In this document: positions 6,976-14,486 of the stretch, in pieces
Numbering within the stretch: the stretch's first letter is position 1
Layout of the letters: the number at the start of each line of letters is the position of its first letter
Assembly (NCBI GenBank): GCA_030146405.1
Contig: JASLBS010000119.1
Location: forward strand, 1-16,899
Direction of reading: 5' to 3'
DNA: 16,899 nucleotides
Origin: Arthrobacter sp.
GTDB lineage: Bacteria > Actinomycetota > Actinomycetes > Actinomycetales > Micrococcaceae
Notes under the pieces: model-generated
What the model saw: only the letters and a program-made list of their open reading frames with translations
Told to the model about the DNA's origin: nothing
Database searches by the model: none
Program-made: the position numbers and the translations under genes

Positions 6976-9180
6976 ATGAAATTCACCGACGGATACTGGC
7001 TGTACCGCGAAGGCTTCACCGCGCTCCACCCCCGCGACGTCTCGGAGGTGGTGGTCGAGGGCGGGCGGATGACCGTCTACGCCCCCACCAAGCGCATCCT
7101 GTCCCGCGGTGACGCCCTCAATCTCCCCCAGCTGACGGTCACCTTCGAGGCCCCGATGCAGGACGTCATCAGCGTCACCATCGAGCACTTCCAGGGCGGA
7201 CTGGACAGAGGGCCGCATTTCGAGGTGAACCGCCCGGTGTCCGAGCCGGTCTTCGACCGGGACGAGGACACGGCCAGCATCACCTCCGGGGGCTTGACTG
7301 CGCGCGTCAGCACCTCCGGCGACTGGGGCGTGGATTTCCTCGGGGACGGTGTGCTGCTGACGGGTTCCACATCACGGAGCGTCGGTGTGATCACCGACGA
7401 CACCGGGCGCACCCACGTGCACGAGCAACTGAAACTCGGGGTCGGCACCAACGTCTACGGTCTCGGGGAGCGCTTCGGCACCTTCGTCAAGAACGGGCAG
7501 TCGGTGGACATCTGGAACGAGGACGGCGGCACGTCCAGCGACCTCGCCTACAAGAACATCCCGTTCTTCATCACCAACGACGGCTACGGGGTGTTCGTCA
7601 ATCACCCGGAGAAGGTGTCCTTCGAGGTGGGTTCGGAGGTCGTCTCCCGCACCCAGTTCAGTGTTGAGGGCCAGCGACTGCAGTACTTCGTCATCCACGG
7701 GCCCTCGCCCAAGGACATCCTCCGCCGCTACACGGAACTCACCGGTAGGCCGTCGCGGATCCCGGCGTGGTCCTACGGTCTCTGGCTCTCCACCTCGTTC
7801 ACCACCGACTACGACGAGAAGACCGTGACCTCCTTCATCGACGGGATGGAGGAGCGCAACCTGCCGCTCTCCGTCTTCCACTTCGACTGCCACTGGATGA
7901 GGTCCTTCCACTGGAGCGACTTCATCTGGGACCCCGCCACGTTCCCGGATCCGGAAGGCATGCTCACGCGGCTGCACGACCGCGGCCTGAAGGTCTGCGT
8001 GTGGATCAATCCCTACATCGCGCAGCGCTCCCACCTGTTCCGGGAAGGACTCGAGCGGGGCTTCCTGGTGACACGGGCCGATGGTTCGGTCTGGCAGTGG
8101 GACATGTGGCAGGCCGGGATGGGACTCGTGGACTTCACCAACCCGGAGGCCGTGCTCTGGTACCAGGAGAAGCTGCGCGGCCTGCTGGCCCAGGGCGTGG
8201 ACTCGTTCAAGACGGACTTCGGTGAGCGCATCCCCACCGACGTCGTCTGGCACGACGGGTCCGATCCCGCCAGGATGCACAACTACTACTCGCAGCTCTA
8301 CAACAGGACGGTGTTCGATCTCCTGTCCAAGGAACTGGGCGAGGGGGAAGCCGTGGTCTTCGCGCGGTCCGCCACCGCCGGTGGCCAGACCATGCCGGTG
8401 CACTGGGGCGGGGACTGCGAGTCGACGTTCTCGGCGATGGCCGAGTCACTGCGCGGCGGGTTGTCCCTGGCATCGTCGGGTTTCTCCTTCTGGAGCCATG
8501 ACATCGGTGGGTTCGAGGGCACCCCCGAGCCGGACATCTTCAAACGCTGGATCGCCTTCGGGCTGTTGTCCTCGCACTCGAGGCTGCACGGCTCCAACTC
8601 CTACAGGGTCCCCTGGCTCGTGGACGAGGAGTCCGTGGACGTCCTGCGGCACTTCACGGAACAGAAGATGCGGTTGATGCCCTATCTGCAGACCGCGGCC
8701 GAGGAAGCGTACTCGGAGGGGATCCCGCTGATGCGGCCACTCTTCATGGAGTTCCCCGAGGACCCGGGGTGTGCACACCTGGACCGCCAGTACATGCTGG
8801 GCCCGGACCTCCTGGTGGCGCCCGTCATGGATGCCTCGGGATCGGTCTCCTTCTACCTGCCGGAAGGCGTCTGGACCCATCTCGAGACGGGGGAGCGGCT
8901 GGCCGGTCCGCGCTGGCACCGGAAGGAGTACTCGGTGATGCAGGCGGCCACCTGGGTTCGGGAAGGAGCGGTCCTGCCCATCGGCACGGTGACGGACCGA
9001 CCCTCCTACGACTGGGCGCGGGAGATGCAGTTCCGGGCCTTCGAAGCCGCGGACGGGACCCGCTGTGTCACGGTTCCCTCGCCCGACCGGACCGACACGG
9101 TCTTCGACGTGACCGTCCGGGACGGGGAGGTCTCCGCCGTCGTGGTCCGATCCGGACGCGACACGAGCAGTGCGCAATGA
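6976..9180 (+). CDS. yicI: GH31 alpha-xylosidase (YicI type)
   Basis: This cytoplasmic retaining alpha-xylosidase releases alpha-1,6-linked xylose from the non-reducing end of substrates such as isoprimeverose or xyloglucan fragments. From memory of E. coli YicI, the match runs through the whole active site: nucleophile Asp414 in SFKTDFGERIPTDV, acid/base Asp480 in VHWGGDCES, and the specificity cysteine Cys305 in FHFDCHWM. All three are two residues lower than the YicI numbering (416, 482, 307). Further signature blocks are WDPATFPDPEGM, VCVWINPYI, GFSFWSHDIGGF and GLLSSHSRLHGS. The length is 734 residues, near YicI (about 770). There is no signal peptide, so it acts on imported sugar. The start at 6976 is 3 bases after the GH42 stop, with GGAAA inside the end of that gene as a possible ribosome site. 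Substrate in vivo is inferred. Confidence 0.94.
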   Translation: MKFTDGYWLYREGFTALHPRDVSEVVVEGGRMTVYAPTKRILSRGDALNLPQLTVTFEAPMQDVISVTIEHFQGGLDRGPHFEVNRPVSEPVFDRDEDTASITSGGLTARVSTSGDWGVDFLGDGVLLTGSTSRSVGVITDDTGRTHVHEQLKLGVGTNVYGLGERFGTFVKNGQSVDIWNEDGGTSSDLAYKNIPFFITNDGYGVFVNHPEKVSFEVGSEVVSRTQFSVEGQRLQYFVIHGPSPKDILRRYTELTGRPSRIPAWSYGLWLSTSFTTDYDEKTVTSFIDGMEERNLPLSVFHFDCHWMRSFHWSDFIWDPATFPDPEGMLTRLHDRGLKVCVWINPYIAQRSHLFREGLERGFLVTRADGSVWQWDMWQAGMGLVDFTNPEAVLWYQEKLRGLLAQGVDSFKTDFGERIPTDVVWHDGSDPARMHNYYSQLYNRTVFDLLSKELGEGEAVVFARSATAGGQTMPVHWGGDCESTFSAMAESLRGGLSLASSGFSFWSHDIGGFEGTPEPDIFKRWIAFGLLSSHSRLHGSNSYRVPWLVDEESVDVLRHFTEQKMRLMPYLQTAAEEAYSEGIPLMRPLFMEFPEDPGCAHLDRQYMLGPDLLVAPVMDASGSVSFYLPEGVWTHLETGERLAGPRWHRKEYSVMQAATWVREGAVLPIGTVTDRPSYDWAREMQFRAFEAADGTRCVTVPSPDRTDTVFDVTVRDGEVSAVVVRSGRDTSSAQ

Positions 9181-9211
9181 CATTCTCGACACCGACTGAA
9201 GGAGATCAACC

Positions 9212-9481
9212 ATGAGGCCCGAAGGCTGGCACCTCGTCATCGTCATCGTTCTCGCCATCGTCCTGTTCGGCGCTCCCCGACTACCCGGGATGGCCCGGAG
9301 CGTCGGACAATCGCTGCGCATCTTCAGGTCCGAGGTGAAGCAGATGAAGGAGGAGAACAACACCGCGGACACCGGTGTCGATCCCGTGACGGGCTGGGTA
9401 GTCGGTCATTCCGGGCCGCCGGTCGACCTTCCTCCCCACGAGGCAGCCGCGGGGCCTCCCGGACACCGACCACACCAGTAG
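9212..9481 (+). CDS. tatA: TatA-like twin-arginine translocase subunit
   Basis: This is a small TatA/TatE-family protein of 89 residues. It has a short N-terminus, one membrane helix (HLVIVIVLAIVLFG, about residues 7-20), the FG hinge followed by APRLP, and an amphipathic helix MARSVGQSLRIFRSEVKQM, then an acidic and Pro-rich tail. TatA oligomers help TatBC form the pathway for folded proteins. The start is supported by GAAGGAGAT at 9198-9206. It lies 31 bases after the alpha-xylosidase stop on the same strand, with no hairpin between, so it may be read through from the sugar operon, whose binding protein carries a Tat signal. There is no tatC here; actinobacteria usually keep tatA-tatC elsewhere, so this may be an extra copy. 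A TatB role is less likely given the short length. Confidence 0.85.
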   Translation: MRPEGWHLVIVIVLAIVLFGAPRLPGMARSVGQSLRIFRSEVKQMKEENNTADTGVDPVTGWVVGHSGPPVDLPPHEAAAGPPGHRPHQ

Positions 9482-9484
9482 CAT
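9479..9484 (+). promoter_or_regulatory. Possible -10 element for a leaderless amidotransferase mRNA
   Basis: TAGCAT fits TANNNT, contains the TAG stop codon of the TatA-like gene, and ends 6 bases before the GTG at 9491, so transcription would start on the start codon itself. The GTG has no usable ribosome site (GAGG is directly adjacent), which favours this reading. No good -35 is visible. Confidence 0.4.
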
Positions 9485-9490
9485 CGAGGG

Positions 9491-10225
9491 GTGAAACCCT
9501 TCCTCCTCCTGGCCACGCGCGCCGAGAACTACGCAGCCGACGCCGAGTACCTCAGCTTCCTGCGGTTCGGTGGCCTGGAGGAGGACCAGCTACGGAGGGT
9601 GCGGCTCGAGGAGGGGCCCCTGCCGGAACTGGATCTCCACGACTACTCGGGGATCTTCCTCGGCGGCAGCCCCTTCAACTCCTCCGACCCGGAGGAAGCG
9701 AAGGGCGCTGTGCAGCTCCGGGTGGAGGAGGACCTCGCAGGGCTCCTCGACCGCGTGGTCGGGGAGGACTTCCCGTTCTTCGGAGCCTGCTACGGCGTCG
9801 GGACGCTCGGGCGGCACCAGGGGGCGGTGATCGACTCCACCTACGCGGAGCCCATCAGCGCCGTCGAGATCACGCTGAACCGCCATGGTGCCGCCGATCC
9901 GCTCCTGGCCGGGCTGCCGGCGTCGTTCGCGGCCTTCGTGGGCCACAAGGAGGCGTGCGCCACGCTACCCGGTTCCGCGGTGCTGCTGGCGTCCTCGGAC
10001 ACCTGCCCCGTGCAGATGTTCCGTGTGCGCGAGAACGTGTATGCCACGCAGTTCCACCCGGAGTTGGACGTGGAGGCGCTCGTCGGCCGGATCAGGACCT
10101 ACCGGCACGCCGGCTACTTCCCACCCGAGCAGGCCGACGAGTATCTGGCCAGGGCGCGGGAGTACGCGGTGGATCAGCCGGCAATGATCCTGCGGAACTT
10201 CGTCACGCGGTACGCGCGGTCCTGA
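9491..10225 (+). CDS. Class I glutamine amidotransferase-like protein
   Basis: This is a stand-alone class I glutamine amidotransferase domain, 244 residues, of the GMP-synthase-like group (COG0518). The catalytic triad can be placed: nucleophile Cys100 in FFGACYGVG, His189 and Glu191 in TQFHPELD. The oxyanion-strand glycines are in FLGGSPFN. Such enzymes release ammonia from glutamine for a partner or hydrolyse gamma-glutamyl compounds; the acceptor here is not evident because no synthetase gene is adjacent. After the domain there is a C-terminal helical extension (about residues 195-244) with YARS at the end. The start is GTG 9491, 9 bases after the TatA-like stop and probably leaderless. 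It may have its own promoter and so be independent of the sugar genes. Confidence 0.88.
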   Translation: MKPFLLLATRAENYAADAEYLSFLRFGGLEEDQLRRVRLEEGPLPELDLHDYSGIFLGGSPFNSSDPEEAKGAVQLRVEEDLAGLLDRVVGEDFPFFGACYGVGTLGRHQGAVIDSTYAEPISAVEITLNRHGAADPLLAGLPASFAAFVGHKEACATLPGSAVLLASSDTCPVQMFRVRENVYATQFHPELDVEALVGRIRTYRHAGYFPPEQADEYLARAREYAVDQPAMILRNFVTRYARS

Positions 10226-10346
10226 AGCTCACCTCACCTCGCCTCCCCGGTGCCGGGCGCCGGGACAGCGCGGGCGTGCTGCTCGCTCCGGGGCTCCGTG
10301 CGCCGATCCTGTCGCAATCCTGAGGGTCCTGCACGGCCCGCAGACT

Positions 10347-10352
10347 TACGCT
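10347..10352 (+). promoter_or_regulatory. Possible -10 element before the small coiled-coil membrane protein
   Basis: TACGCT is followed by exactly 6 bases and then ATG at 10359. That ATG opens a 6-codon frame ending at TGA 10377-10379, which overlaps the GTG (10370) of the next gene. The same TANNNT-N6-RTG layout is seen at 9479 and, on the minus strand, at 15692. Confidence 0.35.
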
Positions 10353-10369
10353 GTCAGAATGGTGAACGA

Positions 10370-10861
10370 GTGGGACTGACGACGGCGGATCGCGCGTCGG
10401 ATCCGTACGAGGAGCAGACGCAGCGGGCGGTCAGCGAGGCCGAACAACTGCGCGACGAACTCATCCGCGCCCGTCTGGAGCTGGAGCTACTCGAACGCAA
10501 CCGCCGGCATCGGCCGCCCGGCCCGGCCTCCGGTCCCGTACCCCCGCAGCACGCCGACGCGAGTCCGTTCGGCACACTCCGCGGGGGTCAGTGGACGGGC
10601 ACCGCGGTCGACGGATGGGCGCACCGCGCAGGGCGTGCGGAGGTACTGGATTCACGTGCGCTCGCCGTCGGGCCCTCTGTGCAACCGCGAGCCGCACGGT
10701 CTCGGCGCTCACGCCGCGGACTCGGGACGGGAATCTGGTTCATCACCTTCTACTTCCTGCTCGTGGCACTCGCACAGGAGGCCCCCGACGTGCCCGGATC
10801 CACACCGCACCAGAGCACCACGAGCATCGTGGTGGGAGCGGTGGAGATCCCCGGCCCCTGA
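10370..10861 (+). CDS. Hypothetical small membrane protein with coiled coil
   Basis: I do not recognise this 163-residue protein. Residues about 14-46 are rich in Glu, Arg and Leu in heptad-like order (EEQTQRAVSEAEQLRDELIR onward) and probably form a coiled coil. A basic and Pro-rich linker follows, then one hydrophobic segment GTGIWFITFYFLLVALAQ at about residues 119-136 and a 27-residue tail, so it is likely a single-pass membrane protein. I chose GTG 10370 because the coding-like composition begins there; the frame is open back to 10250 but that part looks non-coding. The ribosome site is weak, and translation may depend on a 6-codon frame starting at ATG 10359 that overlaps it. The nearest genes (amidotransferase upstream, sulfide:quinone oxidoreductase-like downstream) do not suggest a role. 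Confidence 0.65.
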   Translation: MGLTTADRASDPYEEQTQRAVSEAEQLRDELIRARLELELLERNRRHRPPGPASGPVPPQHADASPFGTLRGGQWTGTAVDGWAHRAGRAEVLDSRALAVGPSVQPRAARSRRSRRGLGTGIWFITFYFLLVALAQEAPDVPGSTPHQSTTSIVVGAVEIPGP

Positions 10862-10977
10862 CCGGATGGCGCCTGACCCGCCCGACCGGCGATGACGGCA
10901 GGATCGTCGGTCCTGTCCTGGGAGGACCCGGAGAGCTCTGCGCCACCCCGGGAACTGGTCGGGAGGTCCGGGTCCGC

Positions 10978-12306
10978 GTGGGGGTGCCGAGCGGTACTGT
11001 CGGAGAACGAGTCTCGCGGTGTGAACAAGAAGAGGTAGCTGCCATCGGATCCAGCACGAGTACCAGAGCGCCGCGCCGCACCGTTCCCGTTCTACCCGCA
11101 CCGGGTGAGACACGCCATCACCAGGTGGTCATCATCGGCGGTGGCAACGCCGGGGTGTCCCTGGCCGGGCGGCTCCAGCGGTCCGGGTTCAAGGACGTCG
11201 CGTTGATCGAGCCGCGGAGCCGGCACCTCTATCAGCCCCTGTTCTCCCACATCGCCGGAGGTACGGCGGACGCGTTCGAGGCGGTGCGCCTCCAGGCAGC
11301 CGTGACCCCGCGGGGAACCTGCTGGATCCAGGACCGGGCACTGGATGTCAGCACGGCCACCAACACCGTGGCCCTGGCCTCCGGTTCGGAGGTCACCTAC
11401 GACCACCTCGTGGTGTGCCCCGGGATCCAGAACGACTGGACGGCCGTGCCGGGATTGAAGGAAGCGATGGAGGGGCCGCACGGTGGCTCCAACTACGAGT
11501 ACGAGCTGGCCCCGAAGGCGTGGAAGCTCTTCCGCGACCTGACGCACGGCACGGTGGTGTTCACCCAGCCCCCGGGCCCGGCTTCCTGTGCGGGCGCGGC
11601 GCAGAAACCGATGTACCTGGCCTGTGACCACTGGCGCAGCAAGGGAGTGCTGCAGGACATCCGGGTGGTCCTCGTCGTCGCCACCCCCACGATCTTCGGG
11701 ATGGAGATCATCGACGAGGAGCTGAACCGGAAGATCGACGAGTACGGCATCGAGGTCCGCTACAGCACCGAACTCGCCTCCGTGGACCCCGAGGCACGGA
11801 CGGTACAGCTCCGGAACTCCACCACGGGTACCACGGCGGAGGTCGGGTACACCGTGCTGCACGCCGTTCCGCCGCAGTCGGCCCCCGAATGGCTGAAGTC
11901 CACCGATCTCCCGGCGCCCGGGAACTCGGGCGGCTTCGTCGAGGTGGATCCTCTGCTGCTCCGTCACACCCGCTTCCCGAACATCTGGTCCCTCGGGGAT
12001 GCGGCATCGACGCTCAACTCGAAATCGGGGGCGGCGCTGCGGATGCAGACCAAGGTGCTGGCCAAGAACCTCAAGGCCGTGCTCAAGGGCCGGAAGCCCA
12101 CCGCCGAGTACAACTCCTACTCCGCCTGCCCGTTCGTGGTCAGCCACAACACCGTGGTGTTCTCGGAGTTCGATGACAAGTACTCGCCCATGCCCACCGT
12201 TCCCGGATGGAACAACCTGGCGCGCGAGCGCCGCCTGACCTTCTTCGCCGAGCGGGTCGTCCTGCCGAAGGTGTACTGGAACCTCATCCTCAAGGGCCGC
12301 GCCTGA
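10978..12306 (+). CDS. sqr: Sulfide:quinone oxidoreductase-like flavoprotein (type II)
   Basis: This FAD-dependent oxidoreductase would oxidise sulfide and pass electrons to the quinone pool at the inner face of the membrane. The N-terminal dinucleotide fold is HHQVVIIGGGNAGVSLAG, and the second FAD-contacting motif is FPNIWSLGDAAS. The pattern is that of type II (mitochondrial-type) enzymes. Both redox cysteines that I recall from human SQOR have counterparts: Cys204 in PASCAGAAQKPMYL and Cys384 in YSACPFVVSHN (numbered from GTG 10978). The start is uncertain. GTG 10978 has GGGAGG 11 bases upstream, and GTG 10984 is an alternative, but a -10-like TACTGT at 10995 lies downstream of both, and AGAAGAGGT at 11028-11036 is ideally placed for an ATC codon at 11044 (420 residues). 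No canonical start lies between 10984 and the dinucleotide fold. Confidence 0.88.
   Translation: MGVPSGTVGERVSRCEQEEVAAIGSSTSTRAPRRTVPVLPAPGETRHHQVVIIGGGNAGVSLAGRLQRSGFKDVALIEPRSRHLYQPLFSHIAGGTADAFEAVRLQAAVTPRGTCWIQDRALDVSTATNTVALASGSEVTYDHLVVCPGIQNDWTAVPGLKEAMEGPHGGSNYEYELAPKAWKLFRDLTHGTVVFTQPPGPASCAGAAQKPMYLACDHWRSKGVLQDIRVVLVVATPTIFGMEIIDEELNRKIDEYGIEVRYSTELASVDPEARTVQLRNSTTGTTAEVGYTVLHAVPPQSAPEWLKSTDLPAPGNSGGFVEVDPLLLRHTRFPNIWSLGDAASTLNSKSGAALRMQTKVLAKNLKAVLKGRKPTAEYNSYSACPFVVSHNTVVFSEFDDKYSPMPTVPGWNNLARERRLTFFAERVVLPKVYWNLILKGRA
10995..11000 (+). promoter_or_regulatory. Possible -10 element of the SQR-like gene
   Basis: TACTGT fits TANNNT and would put the transcript start near 11007, giving a 37-base leader with a strong ribosome site (GAGGT ending at 11036). 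It argues against the upstream GTG starts at 10978 and 10984. No -35 is evident. Confidence 0.3.
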
Positions 12307-12430
12307 GGTGACCGCTGCCCCGGGCTTCACCGGCAGTTCATGCGTCGTTGACGGCGTGGTCGGTTCGGTCCTGTTGAATCGGCCGGGGAGCGGTCTCGGC
12401 TCCCGTACCCACGCTCCGAGAGGATCCGCC

Positions 12431-13669
12431 ATGGCCTTCCACGCCGCCCGTTTCGTCCACAGTGCCATCGCCGTCGCCGGGCTCTCCCTGCTGTCGATGC
12501 CCGCCTCCACCGCCGCGGGCAGGAGGGTGGACACCCGGGTGCCTGAGCGACGGACGAACACGCCGGTCCTCGTGGGACACCGCGGCGCCGCCGGTACCGC
12601 CCCGGAGAACACGATGGCCGGCTTCCGGGATGCCCGTGCGGCCGGCGCGGACTTCCTCGAGATCGACGTCCAGCTCAGCGCAGACGGCGTGCCGTTCATC
12701 TTCCATGACGATGTCCCGGCGCGTACCACCGACGTGCAGGACGTCTTCCCGGGCCGGGCCACCGACCCGATCACCTCGTTCACCTGGGCGGAGCTGCAGC
12801 AGTTGGACGCCGGGTCCTACTTCGATGGCCGGTTCGTCGGGGAGAGGATCCCGCACCTGGACGACGTCGCGCTGGCCGCGGGCGACGCCGCCGGCGTGTA
12901 CATCGAGGTCAAGTCGCCCCGGAACTCGCCGGGTATCGGCGCACTCCTGGTGGAGCAGCTGCGCACCGATCCCACCTGGCAGACGCTCGTCGCGGCGGAC
13001 AAGGTCCAGGTCATCTGCTTCGACGAGGACTTCAACCGGGAGTTCGCCGAGCTGGCTCCCGAGATCCCGCTGCAGCAGCTCACCTTCATGGTCCCCTCCC
13101 CGGAGGTGCTGGCGTCCTGGGCGGGCTACGCGGACTCGGTGGGCGCCTACTACCGCACGCTGTCGGAGCAGGACGTGGATGCCGTGCACGCTGCGGGCCT
13201 CGCCATGAGCGTGTACACCGCGAACTCGCCCGAAGCGGTCCGGGCCATGGCGGATCTCGGTGTGGACGCCGTCACCACGGACTTCCCGATCCAGAACACC
13301 CGGCACCTCCAGGGGCTTCCGATCTTCCCCGAGGGCGACGTCGAGATCGTCGGGGCCCACCCTGCAGCGCCCGACGGCACCGGTGCGGGGGCAGGCGCGG
13401 CCGCCGAGTTCGTCACGCTGCGGAACACCTCCGGCAGCACCGTGGACGTCAGCGGATACTTCCTCCGGACCTCGCTCAACACCCTGCTGACCACGGGAGA
13501 GGGGTATGTGCTCCGGCCCGGGGAGGAGTTACGCGTCCACACGGGGGAGGGGACCAGTTCGGCGACGGCGTACTACAACGGTCGGAGCGCCCCCGTCCTC
13601 TCCTCCTTCGGAGGCTCGCTGGGACTGTGGGCGCCGGACCTGCAGCTGGTGGACGTCTACGCGGGATAG
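12431..13669 (+). CDS. Secreted glycerophosphodiester phosphodiesterase with lamin-tail-like domain
   Basis: This is a GDPD-family enzyme that cleaves glycerophosphodiesters to sn-glycerol 3-phosphate and an alcohol, predicted to be exported. The 412-residue protein starts with a Sec-type signal peptide (hydrophobic SAIAVAGLSLLSMPA, cleavage near STAA-G). The catalytic and metal-binding residues are visible: His50-Arg51 in GHRGAAGTAPENT, Glu59 of PENT, Glu77 and Asp79 in EIDVQLSADG, and His92 in FHDD. From about residue 300 a second domain follows (EFVTLRNTSGSTVDVSGYFLR, RPGEELRVHTGEGT, LWAPDLQLVDVYAG) that has the pattern of the lamin tail domain found in extracellular bacterial enzymes. ATG 12431 is chosen because AGAGGA is 6 bases upstream and the signal peptide begins there. 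A strong hairpin follows the stop. It may serve to recover phosphate or degrade teichoic acid. Confidence 0.9.
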   Translation: MAFHAARFVHSAIAVAGLSLLSMPASTAAGRRVDTRVPERRTNTPVLVGHRGAAGTAPENTMAGFRDARAAGADFLEIDVQLSADGVPFIFHDDVPARTTDVQDVFPGRATDPITSFTWAELQQLDAGSYFDGRFVGERIPHLDDVALAAGDAAGVYIEVKSPRNSPGIGALLVEQLRTDPTWQTLVAADKVQVICFDEDFNREFAELAPEIPLQQLTFMVPSPEVLASWAGYADSVGAYYRTLSEQDVDAVHAAGLAMSVYTANSPEAVRAMADLGVDAVTTDFPIQNTRHLQGLPIFPEGDVEIVGAHPAAPDGTGAGAGAAAEFVTLRNTSGSTVDVSGYFLRTSLNTLLTTGEGYVLRPGEELRVHTGEGTSSATAYYNGRSAPVLSSFGGSLGLWAPDLQLVDVYAG

Positions 13670-13673
13670 CAGG

Positions 13674-13709
13674 AGTGCAGCCGCTCCCCGGCCGAGGAGC
13701 GGCTGCACT
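13674..13709. terminator. Strong intrinsic-type terminator, bidirectional
   Basis: A perfect 14-bp stem (AGTGCAGCCGCTCC with GGAGCGGCTGCACT) encloses the 8-base loop CCGGCCGA. It starts 4 bases after the phosphodiesterase stop and ends 17 bases before the stop of the convergent acetyltransferase gene, so it can serve both. There is no T-tract, as is common in actinobacteria. Confidence 0.85.
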
Positions 13710-13726
13710 GCCGGGGAGCGGTGCTC

Positions 13727-14020
13727 TCAGCCCACCAGATCCTGGTACTCGGCATGCTCGCTGATGAACGCTGCCACGAACTGGCACTGCGGCACCACTG
13801 TGAGCTGCTGCTCGCGGGCGTCGTCGAGGGCGTGCTGGATGAGGGTGCTGCCCACTCCCTGGCCCTCGAGATCCTCGTCCACCACGGTGTGCGTGAACAC
13901 GATGGTGTCCCCGGACCGCTCGTAGGCGGCCACCCCGGCATTCCTGCCGTCCAGGTCCGCTGTGTACTGACTCTCATCGGTGTTGTTGCTGATCCGGATC
14001 CCGGTGCTCTCGGTACTCAT
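13727..14020 (-). CDS. Small GNAT-like N-acetyltransferase (YjdJ type)
   Basis: This 97-residue protein belongs to the short GCN5-related acetyltransferases (COG2388, PF14542 type), which keep only the acetyl-CoA-binding half of the fold. The visible signature is FTHTVVDEDLEGQGVGSTLIQHALDDAR, where GQGVGS is the pyrophosphate-binding loop, then LTVVPQCQFVAAFISEHAEYQDLV with the conserved C-terminal block. I chose ATG 14020 (MSTESTGIRISNN) because its length fits the family; the frame is open for 12 more codons upstream. The ribosome site is weak. The substrate is unknown. It is convergent with the phosphodiesterase gene and 74 bases downstream of the zinc-response operon on the same strand, so read-through is possible. 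Confidence 0.85.
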   Translation of the reverse strand: MSTESTGIRISNNTDESQYTADLDGRNAGVAAYERSGDTIVFTHTVVDEDLEGQGVGSTLIQHALDDAREQQLTVVPQCQFVAAFISEHAEYQDLVG

Positions 14021-14094
14021 GCTGCCACTTTGGCACCCGGGGAAGACGACGGTCAACGACGACGGCGGAACGCGTATCAGCTAACCGTGCCGGG

Positions 14095-14484
14095 TCAGGA
14101 CGTGGGCGTGAGGCGGACCGGTGGTCCGTACCCGAGCACGGCTTCGCGCAGGTCGTCCGGTAGTTCACCCGTGCCGTCCGCGGGCCGCCGCCACCCCTCC
14201 ACCCAGCGCGCAAGGGCCTCGAGCCGGCCCACGCCGTCGAGCCCCCCGAGCCAGACGGACGGGCCCGTGGTCCCCGCGTCACCGGACCGGATCGCGACGG
14301 CAGCCACCGCTCCCTCGGCGCACTGCTGGAGGCAGGGTGCAGAGATGAGGATGCCGCCGGAGGAGCGCGTGACGGCGGCACCGAGGCCTCCGTCATCGCA
14401 CTTCCGGGTGAGTGCGGCGCACCGGTGGCCCGAGCAGAGCGCCACGACGACGCCCGCCGGCTCGCCGCTCTCGATGGGATCCAC
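14095..14484 (-). CDS. Thioredoxin-like [2Fe-2S] ferredoxin-type protein
   Basis: I infer a 129-residue iron-sulfur protein from its cysteine spacing. Cys17-x4-Cys22 (ALCSGHRCAAL) and Cys51-x3-Cys55 (SAPCLQQCAEG) reproduce the C-x4-C...C-x3-C pattern of thioredoxin-like [2Fe-2S] ferredoxins (NuoE type). A further Cys29 is not part of it. The rest of the chain, WLGGLDGVGRLEALARWVEG and the Pro-rich tail, shows no motif I know. Start is GTG 14484, 2 bases after the stop of the L36 gene, with a poor ribosome site (CAGGG), so it is probably translationally coupled. It is the last gene of the predicted Zur-controlled operon, which ties it to zinc limitation; its electron partner and function are unknown. 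Confidence 0.7.
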   Translation of the reverse strand: MDPIESGEPAGVVVALCSGHRCAALTRKCDDGGLGAAVTRSSGGILISAPCLQQCAEGAVAAVAIRSGDAGTTGPSVWLGGLDGVGRLEALARWVEGWRRPADGTGELPDDLREAVLGYGPPVRLTPTS

Positions 14485-14486
14485 GG

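Noticed and set aside
11021..11038. Mini-frame GTG AAC AAG AAG AGG TAG just before the SQR-like gene, as a regulatory leader peptide
   Set aside because: The bases are fully explained as the ribosome site, and nothing nearby suggests attenuation.
12308..12430. GTG 12308 as the start of the phosphodiesterase
   Set aside because: It would bury the signal peptide 41 residues inside the protein; ATG 12431 has AGAGGA at the right distance.
11092..12783. A 563-codon open frame on the minus strand across the SQR-like and phosphodiesterase genes
   Set aside because: It is antisense to two well-supported proteins, spans the gap between them, has no family motif, and such long open frames are expected in high-GC DNA.
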